DNA of 64,000 nucleotides from assembly GCF_018991925.1 (NCBI RefSeq), contig NW_024722158.1, positions 6,556,888-6,620,887 on the forward strand. The letters run 5' to 3'. The notes below the pieces were generated by a model. The model was not told where the DNA came from, did not search any database, and saw only the letters and a list, made by a program, of their open reading frames with translations. Below, one piece after another: positions 21,060 to 31,469 of this stretch. A program made the translations under genes and the position numbers. Each line of letters starts with the position of its first letter. Position 1 is the first letter of the stretch. This stretch comes from Homarus americanus. Taxonomy: Eukaryota > Arthropoda > Malacostraca > Decapoda > Nephropidae.

Positions 21060-22320
21060 TACAAGTCACCAATCACCATTACGTTTACCCAATAATAAAG
21101 AATAATAATAATAACTAAAATAATCATGATACAGTTGCCATTTTAGACTCAACATTTATTAATTATATTTTACCCTGGGAGAGATTAATTGTCTTTTAGT
21201 GTAATATGAAGCTAATATATTTGATATATATAATAATTTTTTTAAAGATGTAATTCTCTTAGCGCCGCCATCCATGTCCAAATTTACGAATAATATTACA
21301 TAGAATGATAAGATACGAATATTTACTTTTAAACTCAAGACCATAGATATTTAAATTTAAAGTAAATCATAGTGTTCTATCTCATAATATTTAAAAGTGT
21401 TGATGGATTAACCTAGAGAATAATTTAACCTAACCACGCGGTGTAATGGTAATCCAACTTTGCAGTGTGGCAAATGATGCTGCTTCCTTGTGTACTGACG
21501 CCTCACTATCCCTAATGCGTCATCCAGCTTATTGTATCCACTTACACTTTTAAAATATTTATATATAATCCTAGCATCACATCCCATAAGCTATTTTATT
21601 GCTAGGCTTCTAAAGAGCTAGGCAGTACTATATTGTTCTTATCTTGTAAAGTGAACGTTTCTAAACATCAATGCATGAACCTCCACCGGACTGATTGACG
21701 TAGCGTGAGAGTGTATCGCGTTTGTGTTCTGGGAGCTGGTCAATGTGTTGTCGTGAGATGGTACAAGACCTTATTCCCCCTGACAGCCACACGCGGAACA
21801 CGTCAGTTTCATGGTGTTTTTATCATAGTGTGTCGTCGTACCACTAGTTCTACACCTTAGTAATATATTTAGGGTGAAAACTAGTTACCTCACACACACA
21901 CACACACACACACATATGGGTAAAAAATGATGAATAAAGATACTCAGATAATATAAACAGACATAGTTATAGATATATATTTTAGAAACACACTTTATAT
22001 ATATATCTTTTGTTCAATATTTCACCCTGTGGAGAGATGAACGAGGGGTCCCACTTCATTCCAGTGAACATTTCATCGTGTCAGCTGGCGTCCCCATTTA
22101 TGCAAGTTTATTGTGATGGGTTTATGTGCTTATAGTCATGTCACCTTCATAACTGTGCAGCATAAAACGATACATTTTGTAATTATTGCTACACTGACTG
22201 ACTGACTGCCTGACTGACTGACTAACTGATGTATCCAGCTTCATATATAATATTATGTCCTTAATAGCATTTATGACTGTGTTTAACTAAGCACATTATA
22301 CCGTGTTGTCTGTTTTGCTG
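21060..22320. other. AT-rich unique DNA, small CA tract, no gene seen
   Basis: A CA run lies at 21894-21914 and a gactgactgac run at about 22195-22230. A tRNA A-box-like word gtgtaatggtaatcc near 21440 lacks a B box. Nothing else is recognised. Confidence 0.6.
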
Positions 22321-22330
22321 TACAGGACCT

Positions 22331-22349
22331 CTCTCTCGCTCCTTGTCCG

Positions 22350-22406
<57 letters not shown>

Positions 22407-22497
22407 CCGTCTCTTTTTCCTGTTCTCGTCCCCTTCTCTCTCTCTCTCTTTTCTCTCTCTCTCTCTCGTTCCGTCTCTTTTCACTGTTCTCGTCCCC

Positions 22498-22569
<72 letters not shown>

Positions 22570-22640
22570 CCGTCTCTTTTCACTGTTCTCGTCCCCCTTC
22601 TCTCTCTTTCGCCCCCCCCCCTCTCTCTCTCTCTCTCCTC
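22331..22640. repeat. (TC)n blocks separated by a repeated 40-bp spacer
   Basis: TC tracts at about 22353-22402, 22436-22466 and 22501-22566 alternate with a spacer beginning ctcgttccgtctctttt and ending gttctcgtcccc, present three times. The Glu-Arg and Ser-Leu frames come from it. Confidence 0.9.
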
Positions 22641-22744
22641 CACCTTTCTCAACACCATTATAACACTCAGCACCTCATCATATTACATTTTTCTTGTTAA
22701 CGCAACTTTCCAAACACCTTCAGAATATGCATAATATGCCCGCC

Positions 22745-22975
22745 ACACAGAGCTAAAAGCTACCCTTCTGACGTCAGCTTGTTAAACACTACAAAAAAAT
22801 TAGCTCACTTCATAAGCTTCCTACCTCATACTGCAAAAAAGCTTGACGTCATTATGTTAGCTTATCCACACAGCAAAAAGCTAACTTTATAAGTTATTCT
22901 CTGCAAACAGTCATATAAAGCTTACTTCACAAAGGCAAATTACTCAGACAGCCAAAAAAGTTACTTCCCACAAAG
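22745..22975. repeat. degenerate AGCTT/AAAAGCTAAC repeat
   Basis: Words agctaaaagcta, aaaaagctaac, aaaaagcttgacgtca and ataaagcttac recur every 30-50 bp. Probably a decayed minisatellite. Confidence 0.5.
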
Positions 22976-22994
22976 ACAGCAGACAGACAGAGAC

Positions 22995-23009
22995 AGTCAC
23001 ACACACACC

Positions 23010-23064
<55 letters not shown>

Positions 23065-23290
23065 ACTCACAGCAAAAATCTAGCTTGATAATGTCACCTG
23101 AAGCTAAGAGAAAGACGATAACATAACGAGAAGAAGATAACATGAAAGGAAGGAAGGAAGGAAGGAAGGAAGGAAGGAAGGAAGGAAGGAAGGAAGGAAG
23201 GAACATAACACGGGGTGTGAAGAACAAGGTTAGGTTAGGTTAGGATATATTAGAATACGATAGGTTAGATTACGTTAAGTTAGGCTCGTT
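22995..23290. repeat. (CA)n, (GGAA)n and TTAGG-like tract
   Basis: CA at about 23010-23057, ggaa tetranucleotides at 23146-23202 and gttaggttaggttagg at 23229-23245 with decayed continuation. Confidence 0.9.
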
Positions 23291-23299
23291 TCAGTAATC

Positions 23300-24052
23300 A
23301 TTGTGGTCTTGTATGAACCTGACAAATGGTACATATTAATAATTAAAATATATGATATAATGCCTAATTTATATTCATGCAACATTCATTTCATTTGAAT
23401 AACACGGAACGTGGATTTAAAAGTTAAAATGTAATATCGTACACGAGTCGGCCATATAAAATATATATAATATAATATATTTACTGGCTATTAATGGTTT
23501 AATAATTTATATCTTTATCATCTTGTCCTAACTCTTACGTCCATCCTGCCTCCACCTATATAATCCATCATCACCCTTCATCCTCCTTCTCCCTCACGCT
23601 CACCCTCACTCTCTCTACTTTACCTTCATCCTCTCCTACACTTTCTTCCTCACCCATCCTCTCCCTCTTCCTCACTCATCCTCTCTCTTACCCTCTCCCT
23701 TCCCCTCACTCTTTCCCTCACCCCTCTCTCCCTTACCCTTTCCCTCCTTCATCCTCTCTCTTTCCCCTACTCTCACCCCTTCCCTCCCTCCCTTCCTCCA
23801 TCCCTCACCCTTTCCTTCACTCATCCTCTCCTCACCTTCCCCTCCTCCCTCCTTCACCCACCTCACACTGCTGGCGTCTAGAAGCAATACTGAGACGCAC
23901 ATCCCGTCCTGGAAGATACCCCCCCCTCCCCCAACCACCCTAACTGCCATCATCAATTCTTGGGAAGCTGTTTCATATCCACGCGCAAACAATGATGTCA
24001 ATTTTACGTTCCCTATACATTTCTGGCTGGAGGAAATAAAATCCATCCTGGT

Positions 24053-24090
<38 letters not shown>
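23300..24090. other. AT-rich then CTC-rich DNA, (GA)n
   Basis: AT-rich unique sequence runs to 23540, then ctctccctcac-rich DNA to 23870, then unique DNA and a GA tract at 24055-24089. No gene. Confidence 0.65.
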
Positions 24091-24624
24091 GTTTGCTGAG
24101 GTAAGCTAAGGGTCGCATTATTGACGACTTTAGGTACTAGTAATGGAGAAAAGCTGGTAATAGTTTCATGGGAATATTATTTTAGGCTTACAGTCGGTTT
24201 GGTAAGTATAAATAGTGAACGGACGGACAATTATTCAACATGTCACTAAAATTTCACCAGATGTAAAGACGCCCACAAATACTCACACACACCTCTGGTT
24301 CCTGTGAGTCGCATTATCTTATTTTCATCCCCACCAGTGACCAATTCTTCATCACCTTTGTTGGATTATAAATAAGATAAAACATTGTACAATAGAGTTG
24401 AATGTTACCTCTGACTTATCTGTCAATCTTGTCGTGTCCCCCACCTCGACTCACAACAAATTATGCCATGAATCATTAAACAGCACTCTGGCTACCAACA
24501 CTGACTCTCTCTCACACACACACACACACACACTTCACCCCTTGACGTCATTCATCACTTGTCCTAAATATCGTGACACTTCATACATAATGGAATTTGT
24601 TTAATGTGTAGCAGCTGTCGCCAA

Positions 24625-24890
24625 CACAACAACCACACCCTAAGTTAACGAGATGCATGGCCCAGTGTCAAGGAATAGTCCGAGAAGACCGGACAACTCG
24701 CCAACAGCACTGGCTAACCATAACCCCGGAACACGATCCGCAAATCGACTAACATCAAGGTTCCCAATTACTGCTTGGTAAACAGAGGCAAATGGCGCAA
24801 AGAAACTTGCCCATAGTTTCACCCAGCATGAGAATCGAACAAGGTCCGCTTGCTTGTATGGCGAGGATGCTGACCATTACACCACATGCA
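24625..24890 (-). mobile_element. tRNA-derived SINE, decapod type
   Basis: Read on the minus strand, the head starts near 24890 with TGGTGTAATGGTCAGCATCC, a good pol III A box. It continues to TTGTTCGATTCTC (near 24845-24833), a good B box. The body follows with GTTTACCAAGCAGTAATTGG and then GATGTTAGTCGA, a layout I know from abundant decapod SINEs whose body reads CAGTAAATGGGTACCTGGG. The tRNA acceptor stem is not conserved, so it is not a working tRNA. Exact ends and a target-site duplication are not clear. Confidence 0.7.
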
Positions 24891-25079
24891 AACATACATT
24901 CATACCTACAAAGGACGAGAAAGCTGACCTTATACAGATTCATACAATGTTACTGAATTAAATACCTCACTCATACAAGCAATTAAGATTTAAAGTGAAA
25001 CAAATTATACATAGAACATTACTAAACAAGACGACAAAGCCTATGAAATTCCACACACCAGAAATTCAACTCAGGATTC

Positions 25080-25310
25080 AATGTATTATGTATAATGTAT
25101 ATTGTATGAGTATAATGTATGATGTATAATATATAATGTATGAGGTATAATGTATAATGCATGTATATAATGTATGATGTATAATGTATGTGTATAATGT
25201 GTGATGTATAATATATAATGAATGATGTATATTGTATAATGTATGTGTATAATCTATGATGTATAATAAATAATGTATAATGTATAATATATAATGTATG
25301 AAGTATAATT
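25080..25310. repeat. TGTATAATGTATGA short-unit tandem repeat
   Basis: Irregular alternation of gtataatg, tatgatgta and atataatg words of 8-12 bp. No gene. Confidence 0.85.
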
Positions 25311-25545
25311 AAGGTCTGATGGTTCTGTCGACGAGTTAATCATCTTGGGTATTATAATCCTTCACTAGAATACAATTTATAGTTCACTAGTTATATTATT
25401 GCATTAATTATATCTAACCATATAATCATAATATACTAAAGGATATATAATTTTCGTTAATATCTTATTGTTTTTCTCAAATGTTTTTGTTTTTCTATTG
25501 TGTGTTTGTATCTGTCTTTTAATTGTTGTTACTGCCAGTGTTAAT

Positions 25546-25691
25546 TGTATGTATGTATGTATGTATGTATGTATGTATGTATGTATGTATGTATGTATGT
25601 CCCCTTCTCTCTCACTGGCTGTCTGTCTCTCCCACGACCAATTCTCCAACCCAATCAATCTTATCCACTAAAACACACACACACACACACG

Positions 25692-25736
<45 letters not shown>

Positions 25737-25917
25737 CCCATCTCAGTGTAGAGTAAAACACACCGTAATGGAATTTTGTATAATAAAAGGGTTAGAATTA
25801 CCATGTTCCCTGAAATACTGAATGTTGTCTTCAAGTCTTGCAGAGATCAGACACGTCCTATTTAGAATGCAGATTAAAGAATTGATTATTTAGCGTTGAT
25901 TCGGGTTTCGCTTTCTG

Positions 25918-26001
<84 letters not shown>
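25546..26001. repeat. (TATG)n, (CA)n and (GT)41
   Basis: TATG tract 25546-25600, CA tract 25674-25734 and a long GT tract 25919-26001. Unique sequence 25740-25915 carries no recognised feature. Confidence 0.93.
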
Positions 26002-26003
<2 letters not shown>

Positions 26004-26019
26004 GAGCCTGTGTGTAACT

Positions 26020-26264
26020 TTTCAGTTAGCCCGACTGCATACCGAGGCAGCAAGCATTAACGCCGGAAAGACGCTGCCGCCGCCCCTCCCGCACTAGATG
26101 TAACCCTCCACACGTACAACATCTGTGTAAGACCCTGCCGGTCCCGAATTGGCCTCTCGAATCACCTCAGAGTTCACCAACAAAGCCTAATAACTCATAT
26201 CATTGTATCATAGCTGGATGATCGTCATACTCGATCCCGAGTGACAGCAAAGTAGTAGTAGTAG

Positions 26265-26266
<2 letters not shown>
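26020..26266 (+). mobile_element. degenerate LINE 3' end with SRIGL..H motif and (TAG)n tail
   Basis: A plus-strand frame reads ICVRPCRSRIGLSNHLRVH (26119-26175) and stops at 26212. The pattern C..C.SRIGL..H...H is the zinc-finger-like C-terminal tail found after the reverse transcriptase in a widespread group of invertebrate and fish LINEs. Upstream in the same frame is RRKDAAAAPP, then a stop (taa near 26058), so the copy is dead. About 40 bp after the stop is a (TAG)5 run that fits a simple-repeat 3' tail. GT tracts bound it on both sides. The LINE clade is not determined. Confidence 0.6.

Positions 26267-26332
<66 letters not shown>
26267..26332. repeat. (GT)n microsatellite
   Basis: About 33 GT units directly following the TAG run. 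Confidence 0.95.
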
Positions 26333-26333
<1 letters not shown>

Positions 26334-26346
26334 TATTGGTTGATGT

Positions 26347-26563
26347 GTCTTGTGGTTAATTTGTGTGGCAGCATAATGTGTTGTTTAATGGTAGACCCTG
26401 CTGCCATATGGCATCACAAAAATTGTGACCAAGTGCCAGGTTGTTGATCTGACTTTCTGCCTCATTTACACACAATTGCAGGGTCTCAATTGTTTCTCTT
26501 ACTATTGACAGCACAACATATATATATTGCTTCTCACTATTGATATTTGTTTTTTCTTTATGG

Positions 26564-26631
<68 letters not shown>

Positions 26632-26656
26632 GATTATGATTATGATTATTATTATG

Positions 26657-26694
<38 letters not shown>

Positions 26695-26787
26695 ATTTTC
26701 GCCCCCCAGGCCTCGATGTAGGTCAGTGACCTGTGCCCGGGTGTGGGCTAATCCCCGTAAAAAAAAAAATAACAATAATTGTTGTTG
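26347..26787 (+). mobile_element. possible retroposon with internal (TTA)n and A-rich end
   Basis: The segment is bounded by similar 15-mers, tctattggttgatgt (26332) and tctattggctaatgt (26788), 13 of 15 matching. It contains a TTA tract (26566-26692) and a GC-rich stretch with gcccgggtgtgggc, and ends in an A run (26760-26769). The minus-strand frame includes GLAHTRAQVTDLHRGLGGEN. The class is unknown and the direct repeats could be chance. Confidence 0.35.
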
Positions 26788-27074
26788 TCTATTGGCTAAT
26801 GTATATGTGTAACTATCTGTCTGTCTGTCTGTTTCATACTACGCATTAACTTAACAAGTCGAATACTACAACGATATAAATTTTGTTGCAATATATCAGA
26901 ATACATATATTTCCACCCCACTCCTCCCTCTCTCTCTCTCCCCCAAACACAACACTTAACCTTCCGTCGGCCGTTGCAGCGCTACACAGTGTATATATCT
27001 GAACAGTGATTACATATAACGCCTAAAGCTCTCTCCTACACCACCCATGTTCCATTATCAGATCAACGGGTTTA

Positions 27075-27600
27075 ATGTATCTGGCTGACTGGCTGACTGG
27101 CTGACTGACTGACTGTGGATCATTGCCACTACCTGGTTGGAATAAACATCCTAAAAAATATGTTCTAGCCAGTCACTTTGTTCGCCTACGATGCATGAGC
27201 TATCTGTCTTTCTCTGTCTGTCTGTGTTTCTGTCTGTTTATCTGTCTGTGTTCCTGTCTGTTTATCTGTCTGACTTTCTGTGTGTATATCTGACTGTCTG
27301 TTTCGGTTTATTTGTCTATCTGTCTCTGTCTAAATGTCTGTAAGTGTGTGTGTATGTCTATCTATCTGTCTTTCTGTTTGTCTCTGTCTATATGTTTATT
27401 TGTGTCTCTGCCTGATCCTATCTATTTATCTGTCTGTCTATCTGTTTGTCTGTCTACATGTCTGTCTGCCTCTGTTTATATGTCTACATGTCTGTCTGCC
27501 TCTGTCTGTCCTTGTCTATCTGTCTGTCTCTGTCTTTCATTGGCTATATATCTATCTATCTGTCTGTCTGTCTGTCTGTCTGTCTTTCTGTCTGTCTGTC
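27075..27600. repeat. (TGGC/TGAC)n and (TCTG)n region
   Basis: ggctgactggctgactg at about 27080-27115, then long ctgtctgtctatctg DNA from 27200 to 27600. Three Cys/Leu/Ser frames are by-products. Confidence 0.9.
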
Positions 27601-27616
27601 ATGTAGATCCATCCAT

Positions 27617-27690
27617 GATGCGCCAACGTGCGAGCATCAAAACAGACTTGAAATCTGTTGAGGTAAATGGATACAGGTTCAGATCCCATA
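27617..27690 (+). pseudogene. tRNA-Ser(UGA)-like fragment
   Basis: ACAGA (27642-27646), loop CTTGAAA (27647-27653) and TCTGT (27654-27658) form a perfect five-pair anticodon arm with anticodon TGA. A 14-nt class II variable arm follows, then ACAGGTTCAGATCCC, close to a T arm but with mismatches. The D arm upstream is degenerate and acceptor stems do not pair. I infer a tRNA-Ser pseudogene or the head of a tRNA-Ser-derived SINE. Confidence 0.45.
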
Positions 27691-27739
27691 GGCTTTCAGA
27701 TCCAACTCCTCTTCCAACTTCAGCCCCATCAAATTCCCT

Positions 27740-27993
27740 ACCACCACTATCACCACCAGTACAACCACCACTACTATCACCACCACTATCACCACCACCA
27801 CTATTACCACCAGTACCACCACTACTACCACCAACACCAAATGCCATCACAATCATCACTACCACCACCGCATTACTACCGCCACCACAAATCACCATCA
27901 CTAACCACCACGACCGGCACTACCATCAACATAACAAACTTTCATCACAATTACCATCACCACAACTACCTCCATAACTAATACTACCACCAC
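27740..27993. repeat. CCA/ATC-rich low-complexity block
   Basis: caccactatcaccacca and related words. It gives His/Tyr/Pro and Thr-rich frames. No gene. Confidence 0.85.
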
Positions 27994-28042
27994 AATCACC
28001 ACCACCACCCACTATATTATATAGTGGGTGGTGGTGGTGATT
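27994..28042. repeat. perfect 49-bp palindrome (24-bp arms, 1-nt centre)
   Basis: The left arm 27994-28017 (aatcaccaccac... to ...actatat) is fully complementary to the right arm 28019-28042, with a single t at 28018. It can extrude as a perfect hairpin. It could be functional, a replication template-switch product, or an assembly artefact. Confidence 0.9.
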
Positions 28043-28058
28043 AAAACCACCACCACCA

Positions 28059-28061
<3 letters not shown>

Positions 28062-28104
<43 letters not shown>
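28062..28104. repeat. (TC)n microsatellite
   Basis: About 21 TC units after a second CCA run. Confidence 0.95.
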
Positions 28105-28109
<5 letters not shown>

Positions 28110-28305
28110 CACACACACATCTAACTTTAACTACCACTGAAAAATCTCTCTACCACAAACAGACCAAAATCACATTGAAACTCCACACTAAATTTCAATA
28201 CCGACATTTTCTCAGTGTTTACATATTTCATGGCCACAAACTCCCGCGGGATCAGTGAAAAATATCCGCTCCCTTAGGCCCCTTACAACCTCTTATGCGT
28301 TTACC

Positions 28306-28745
28306 TGTCTGTCTGTGTCTGTCTGTCTGTCTGTCTGTATATCTGTCTGTCTGGTAGTCAATAACAGTAATCACGTGACCATCAGCTTATGACTACTCCT
28401 CCTCTTCTTCCCTTCGCGACACTCTCCCCTCCTCCTCCTCCTCTTCCCGTGAAACCCTCACCTCTTCCTTCTTCTTCCTCCCGCCACACCCTCACCTCTT
28501 CTTCTCCTGCAACACCACTACCTCCTTCTCCTCTAACCACCTCCTCCCCATTAACCTCCTCCCTCTCCTCCCCGTCCTCCTCATTAACCCCCCTCCACCT
28601 TCCCCTCCTCCCCATTAACCCCTTCTTCCATTACCTCCTCCTCCTCCCCATTAACTCCCTCCATCTCTGCCTCCTGCCTCCTCCTCTCCCTCCTCCCCAT
28701 TAACTCCCTCCATCTCTACCTCCTGCCCCCTCCTCCTCCTCCTCC
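28306..28745. repeat. (CTGT)n and CTCC-rich low-complexity
   Basis: ctgt tetranucleotides to 28352, then from 28400 tcctcctccccattaac-type units repeated at irregular spacing. No gene. Confidence 0.85.
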
Positions 28746-28862
28746 GCCTTACCCATCAGAAAATTTTTGGAACCTTCCCAAACTGATCCTTTTATGGGCG
28801 TGAGTTTCTAGTCTTGTACCTAAGTGAGTGGTTATTAGGCATTACATGTGGGGGCCTAATGC

Positions 28863-29147
28863 TGTGGGCGGGCGGGCGGGCGGGCGGGCGAGTGGATGGA
28901 AGGGTGGGTGAGGTTGGAGGTGGATTTGCAAGAGGTTGGTGGTGCGTTGAGAAAGGTTGGAGGTGGGTTGAGGGAAGTTGGAGGTGGGTTGAAAGAGAGT
29001 GGAGGTGGGTTGAGAGAAGTTGGAGGTGGGTTCAGAGAGTTTGCAGGTGGGTTGAAAGAGAGTGGAGGTGGGTTGAGAGAAGTTAGAGGTGAGTTCAGAG
29101 AGGTTGGAGGTGGGTTGAGAGAACTTAGAGGTGAATTGAGAAAGTAG
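28863..29147. repeat. (GGGC)n then 21-bp tandem repeat, about 11 copies
   Basis: gggc units at 28866-28888, then gaggtgggtt at 28960, 28981 and 29002, an exact 21-bp period continuing to about 29140. The multiple-of-three period keeps two frames open with a seven-residue GGGLREV-like period. No protein family recognised. Confidence 0.9.
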
Positions 29148-29149
29148 CG

Positions 29150-29539
29150 AATGGGAGGGTAAACAGTGGAGAAAGGTAGGTGGGAGAAGTGGGAGGAAGT
29201 GGAGACGGTAGAAGTGGATGAGAGGAAAGTGGGTGAAGGTGGATGAGAAGGATGGAGGAATTTTATCTAAAGACTTATTCCTGAGTCTGCCATTTGCTTA
29301 CTCGGTGGTAAAAAAAAATAAGCACAAGAAAATAGAGAAAAACTTTAAAACACTTCAATAAACGCAATAGTTTTTAACACTGAAATAAATACCAAATAAA
29401 CATTTAAGAAAAACACATACACATAGTAGTTAAACAGACTTAAACACAGATAATTAAATAAATACAAACTCTTCCATAAATAAATAAATAAATAAATAAA
29501 TATCTGACTTTATACAATAGGTCGATCATCTCACCTCAC

Positions 29540-29576
<37 letters not shown>

Positions 29577-29640
29577 AAAGCAACAACACATTATAACTCA
29601 GAACCTTAGAATTGAAATCTTATGTTACCTGTCTGGAGAA
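29150..29640. other. AT-rich DNA with (AAAT)n and (CAA)n
   Basis: AAAT tract at about 29478-29502 and CAA tract at about 29541-29576. The rest is unique and featureless. Confidence 0.65.
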
Positions 29641-29832
29641 ATGACGCCGCAGTCGCTGAAGGGGAAACACACACACAAAAACACGAAGGCGACCCCCTAC
29701 CCGACCCCAGTCACCGATTTATTTAGGGGCTTAGAGCCATGTACGAAAATACACGGTTTTATGTATTTTTTGGGGGGGGGTCGGCAACCACAGTCCACCT
29801 CCACACTCCCACACACACACTCGCCCACCATT

Positions 29833-29835
<3 letters not shown>

Positions 29836-29877
<42 letters not shown>

Positions 29878-30129
29878 AACCCCTACACACACAAACACCA
29901 ACATGATCCCACATACGAAATATTTAATAAAATCAACAGAAAAATCGACCTCACTATTACAGAGTTAAAAAAATAGAAGCAGATACGAATAGGAATTTTT
30001 AATCACGACCGAACACATATTTTTCAGGACCACAGGATAGATAAGTCACATGTGAAATTGGCTTATCATGTTATATATCCTGTTTTTAGTCTTTTTTCGA
30101 TTATTTTGTGTATATACAGTACTTGATCT

Positions 30130-30160
<31 letters not shown>

Positions 30161-30290
30161 TTGTTCATCCATGTGTAACTGTGTGTGTGTCTGTATATAT
30201 GTATGTGTGTATTTGTCCTTGTGTGTGTGTCTGTCTTTGTATTTGTGTGTGTGTCTGTCTTTGTATTCATGAGTGTTTATGTCTGTCATT
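29836..30290. repeat. (CA)n, (GT)n and TGTCTGTCTTTGTAT repeats
   Basis: CA tract 29836-29876, GT tract 30132-30158, and a duplicated gtgtgtctgtctttgtatt at about 30225-30270. 29880-30125 is unique AT-rich DNA. Confidence 0.85.
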
Positions 30291-30420
30291 AACCTGGGAT
30301 GAAGTCTGTTATTAAACGCGGATTAGTGTAATACTGAGATCGGATTACCTTTCACGGAACTGGGATTAAGCCTGTTGTTGAAATGGGATTATGTTTGTTG
30401 TTTAACATTGTCTGTATATT
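30280..30420. repeat. degenerate GGGATTA.GT.TGTTGTT repeat
   Basis: cctgggatgaagtctgttat, actgggattaagcctgttgt and aatgggattatgtttgttgt are diverged copies spaced by 40-70 bp. Nothing else is seen until 30640. Confidence 0.55.
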
Positions 30421-30639
30421 TCTTCAAGAGTTCACAACCCCGGGATGACAAGAACAACTTTATAACACCTAGAATGATGATAACAAGAAATAAAAAGATT
30501 ACAACCCTAGAATCGATCACAACAAAGGATCCACAACCCTTAAAATGATAGTCACTAGAGTTCAAAAACATTAACACGATCACAGGAAGAGTTTCAGGCA
30601 GCCTCAACTATCAAAACAACATCTACTGCTGAGGGCGGG

Positions 30640-31030
30640 AGAACGGGAGGACAGGGGGGGTGAGGGGTGGGGTGAGGGTGGGGGTGAGGAGGGGTGAGGA
30701 GGGGTATCTTACTGTATGTTTTGGGGGTGTATTGCAGTTGAGGGTTGGGGTGGTGGTGTGAGGGGTTGTGGGGGGGTAGGATGATGAGTGGGGGTGGTGG
30801 GTGGGGGCAAGGTGGGGGTAGGATGATGAGTGGGGTGGTGGGTGGGGGGGCGTTGGGTGGGGGAAGGGATGATGGGTGCGGGAGGTGGTGTGAGGGTTGG
30901 GGGGGTAAGGATGATGAGTGGGGGAGGTGTGAGGGTTGGGTGGGGTAGGATGATGGGTGGGGGTGGTGGGTGGTGGTGGTGTGAGGGGTTGGGTGGGGGT
31001 GGTGGGTGGGGGTAGGATGATGGTGGGTCA
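30640..31030. repeat. G-rich minisatellite with GGATGATGAGTGGGGG
   Basis: gtaggatgatgagtggggg or variants appear near 30776, 30819, 30907 and 30947, embedded in ggtgggtgggggt. Dense G runs give strong quadruplex potential. No gene. Confidence 0.85.
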
Positions 31031-31132
31031 GTAGTTCGGGGTTCGAGGACAGATCCGCATCACCCTGGCTTTTACTTCAACCAATTCCTGCTATTCGAAA
31101 TTCCTTGATGACGTCTCTGAAGGGCCATAATG

Positions 31133-31215
31133 AGAGGTAATGGCGGCCATAACGGTTAAGGTACCAAGACCAGGGACCCGCGGGACGACAACAACAATGG
31201 CGGCGACCGAGACAA
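31133..31215 (+). promoter_or_regulatory. two ATGGCGGC motifs (YY1/PHO-type), possible start region
   Basis: AATGGCGGCC at about 31138 and CAATGGCGGCG at about 31193 both match the YY1/Pleiohomeotic core. The second is also in good context for a start codon (acaacaATGG) and opens a short frame MAATETKEQRDAH. That frame runs into T-rich DNA and stops without a convincing splice donor. It is a weak candidate for a first exon or regulatory site. Confidence 0.2.
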
Positions 31216-31469
31216 AAGAACAGAGAGACGCGCACTTGCATTATTTTATTTTTTATTTATTCATTCGGGTTTTTTTTAATATTCAGTGATTTATTTCATT
31301 TATTTATTCACCTGTAAATATTCAGGGATTTATTGTATTTATTTGTTTATTTGTGTTATCGCAATATTTTAGCAATTCTGTCCTGATTGTAACGTTTAGC
31401 TCTGTAACCTCGGACAAGGATTCAGAATTTCAGAAACAGAGCGATCCAAATTCATCCAAATCTCACCCT

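Noticed and set aside
21430..21490. tRNA gene suggested by gtgtaatggtaatcc
   Set aside because: No B box or foldable cloverleaf follows.
23672..24118. 148-codon minus-strand frame rich in Glu/Gly/Lys
   Set aside because: Its C-terminal half is CTC-rich low-complexity DNA and its N-terminus is a GA microsatellite; the middle shows no known motif.
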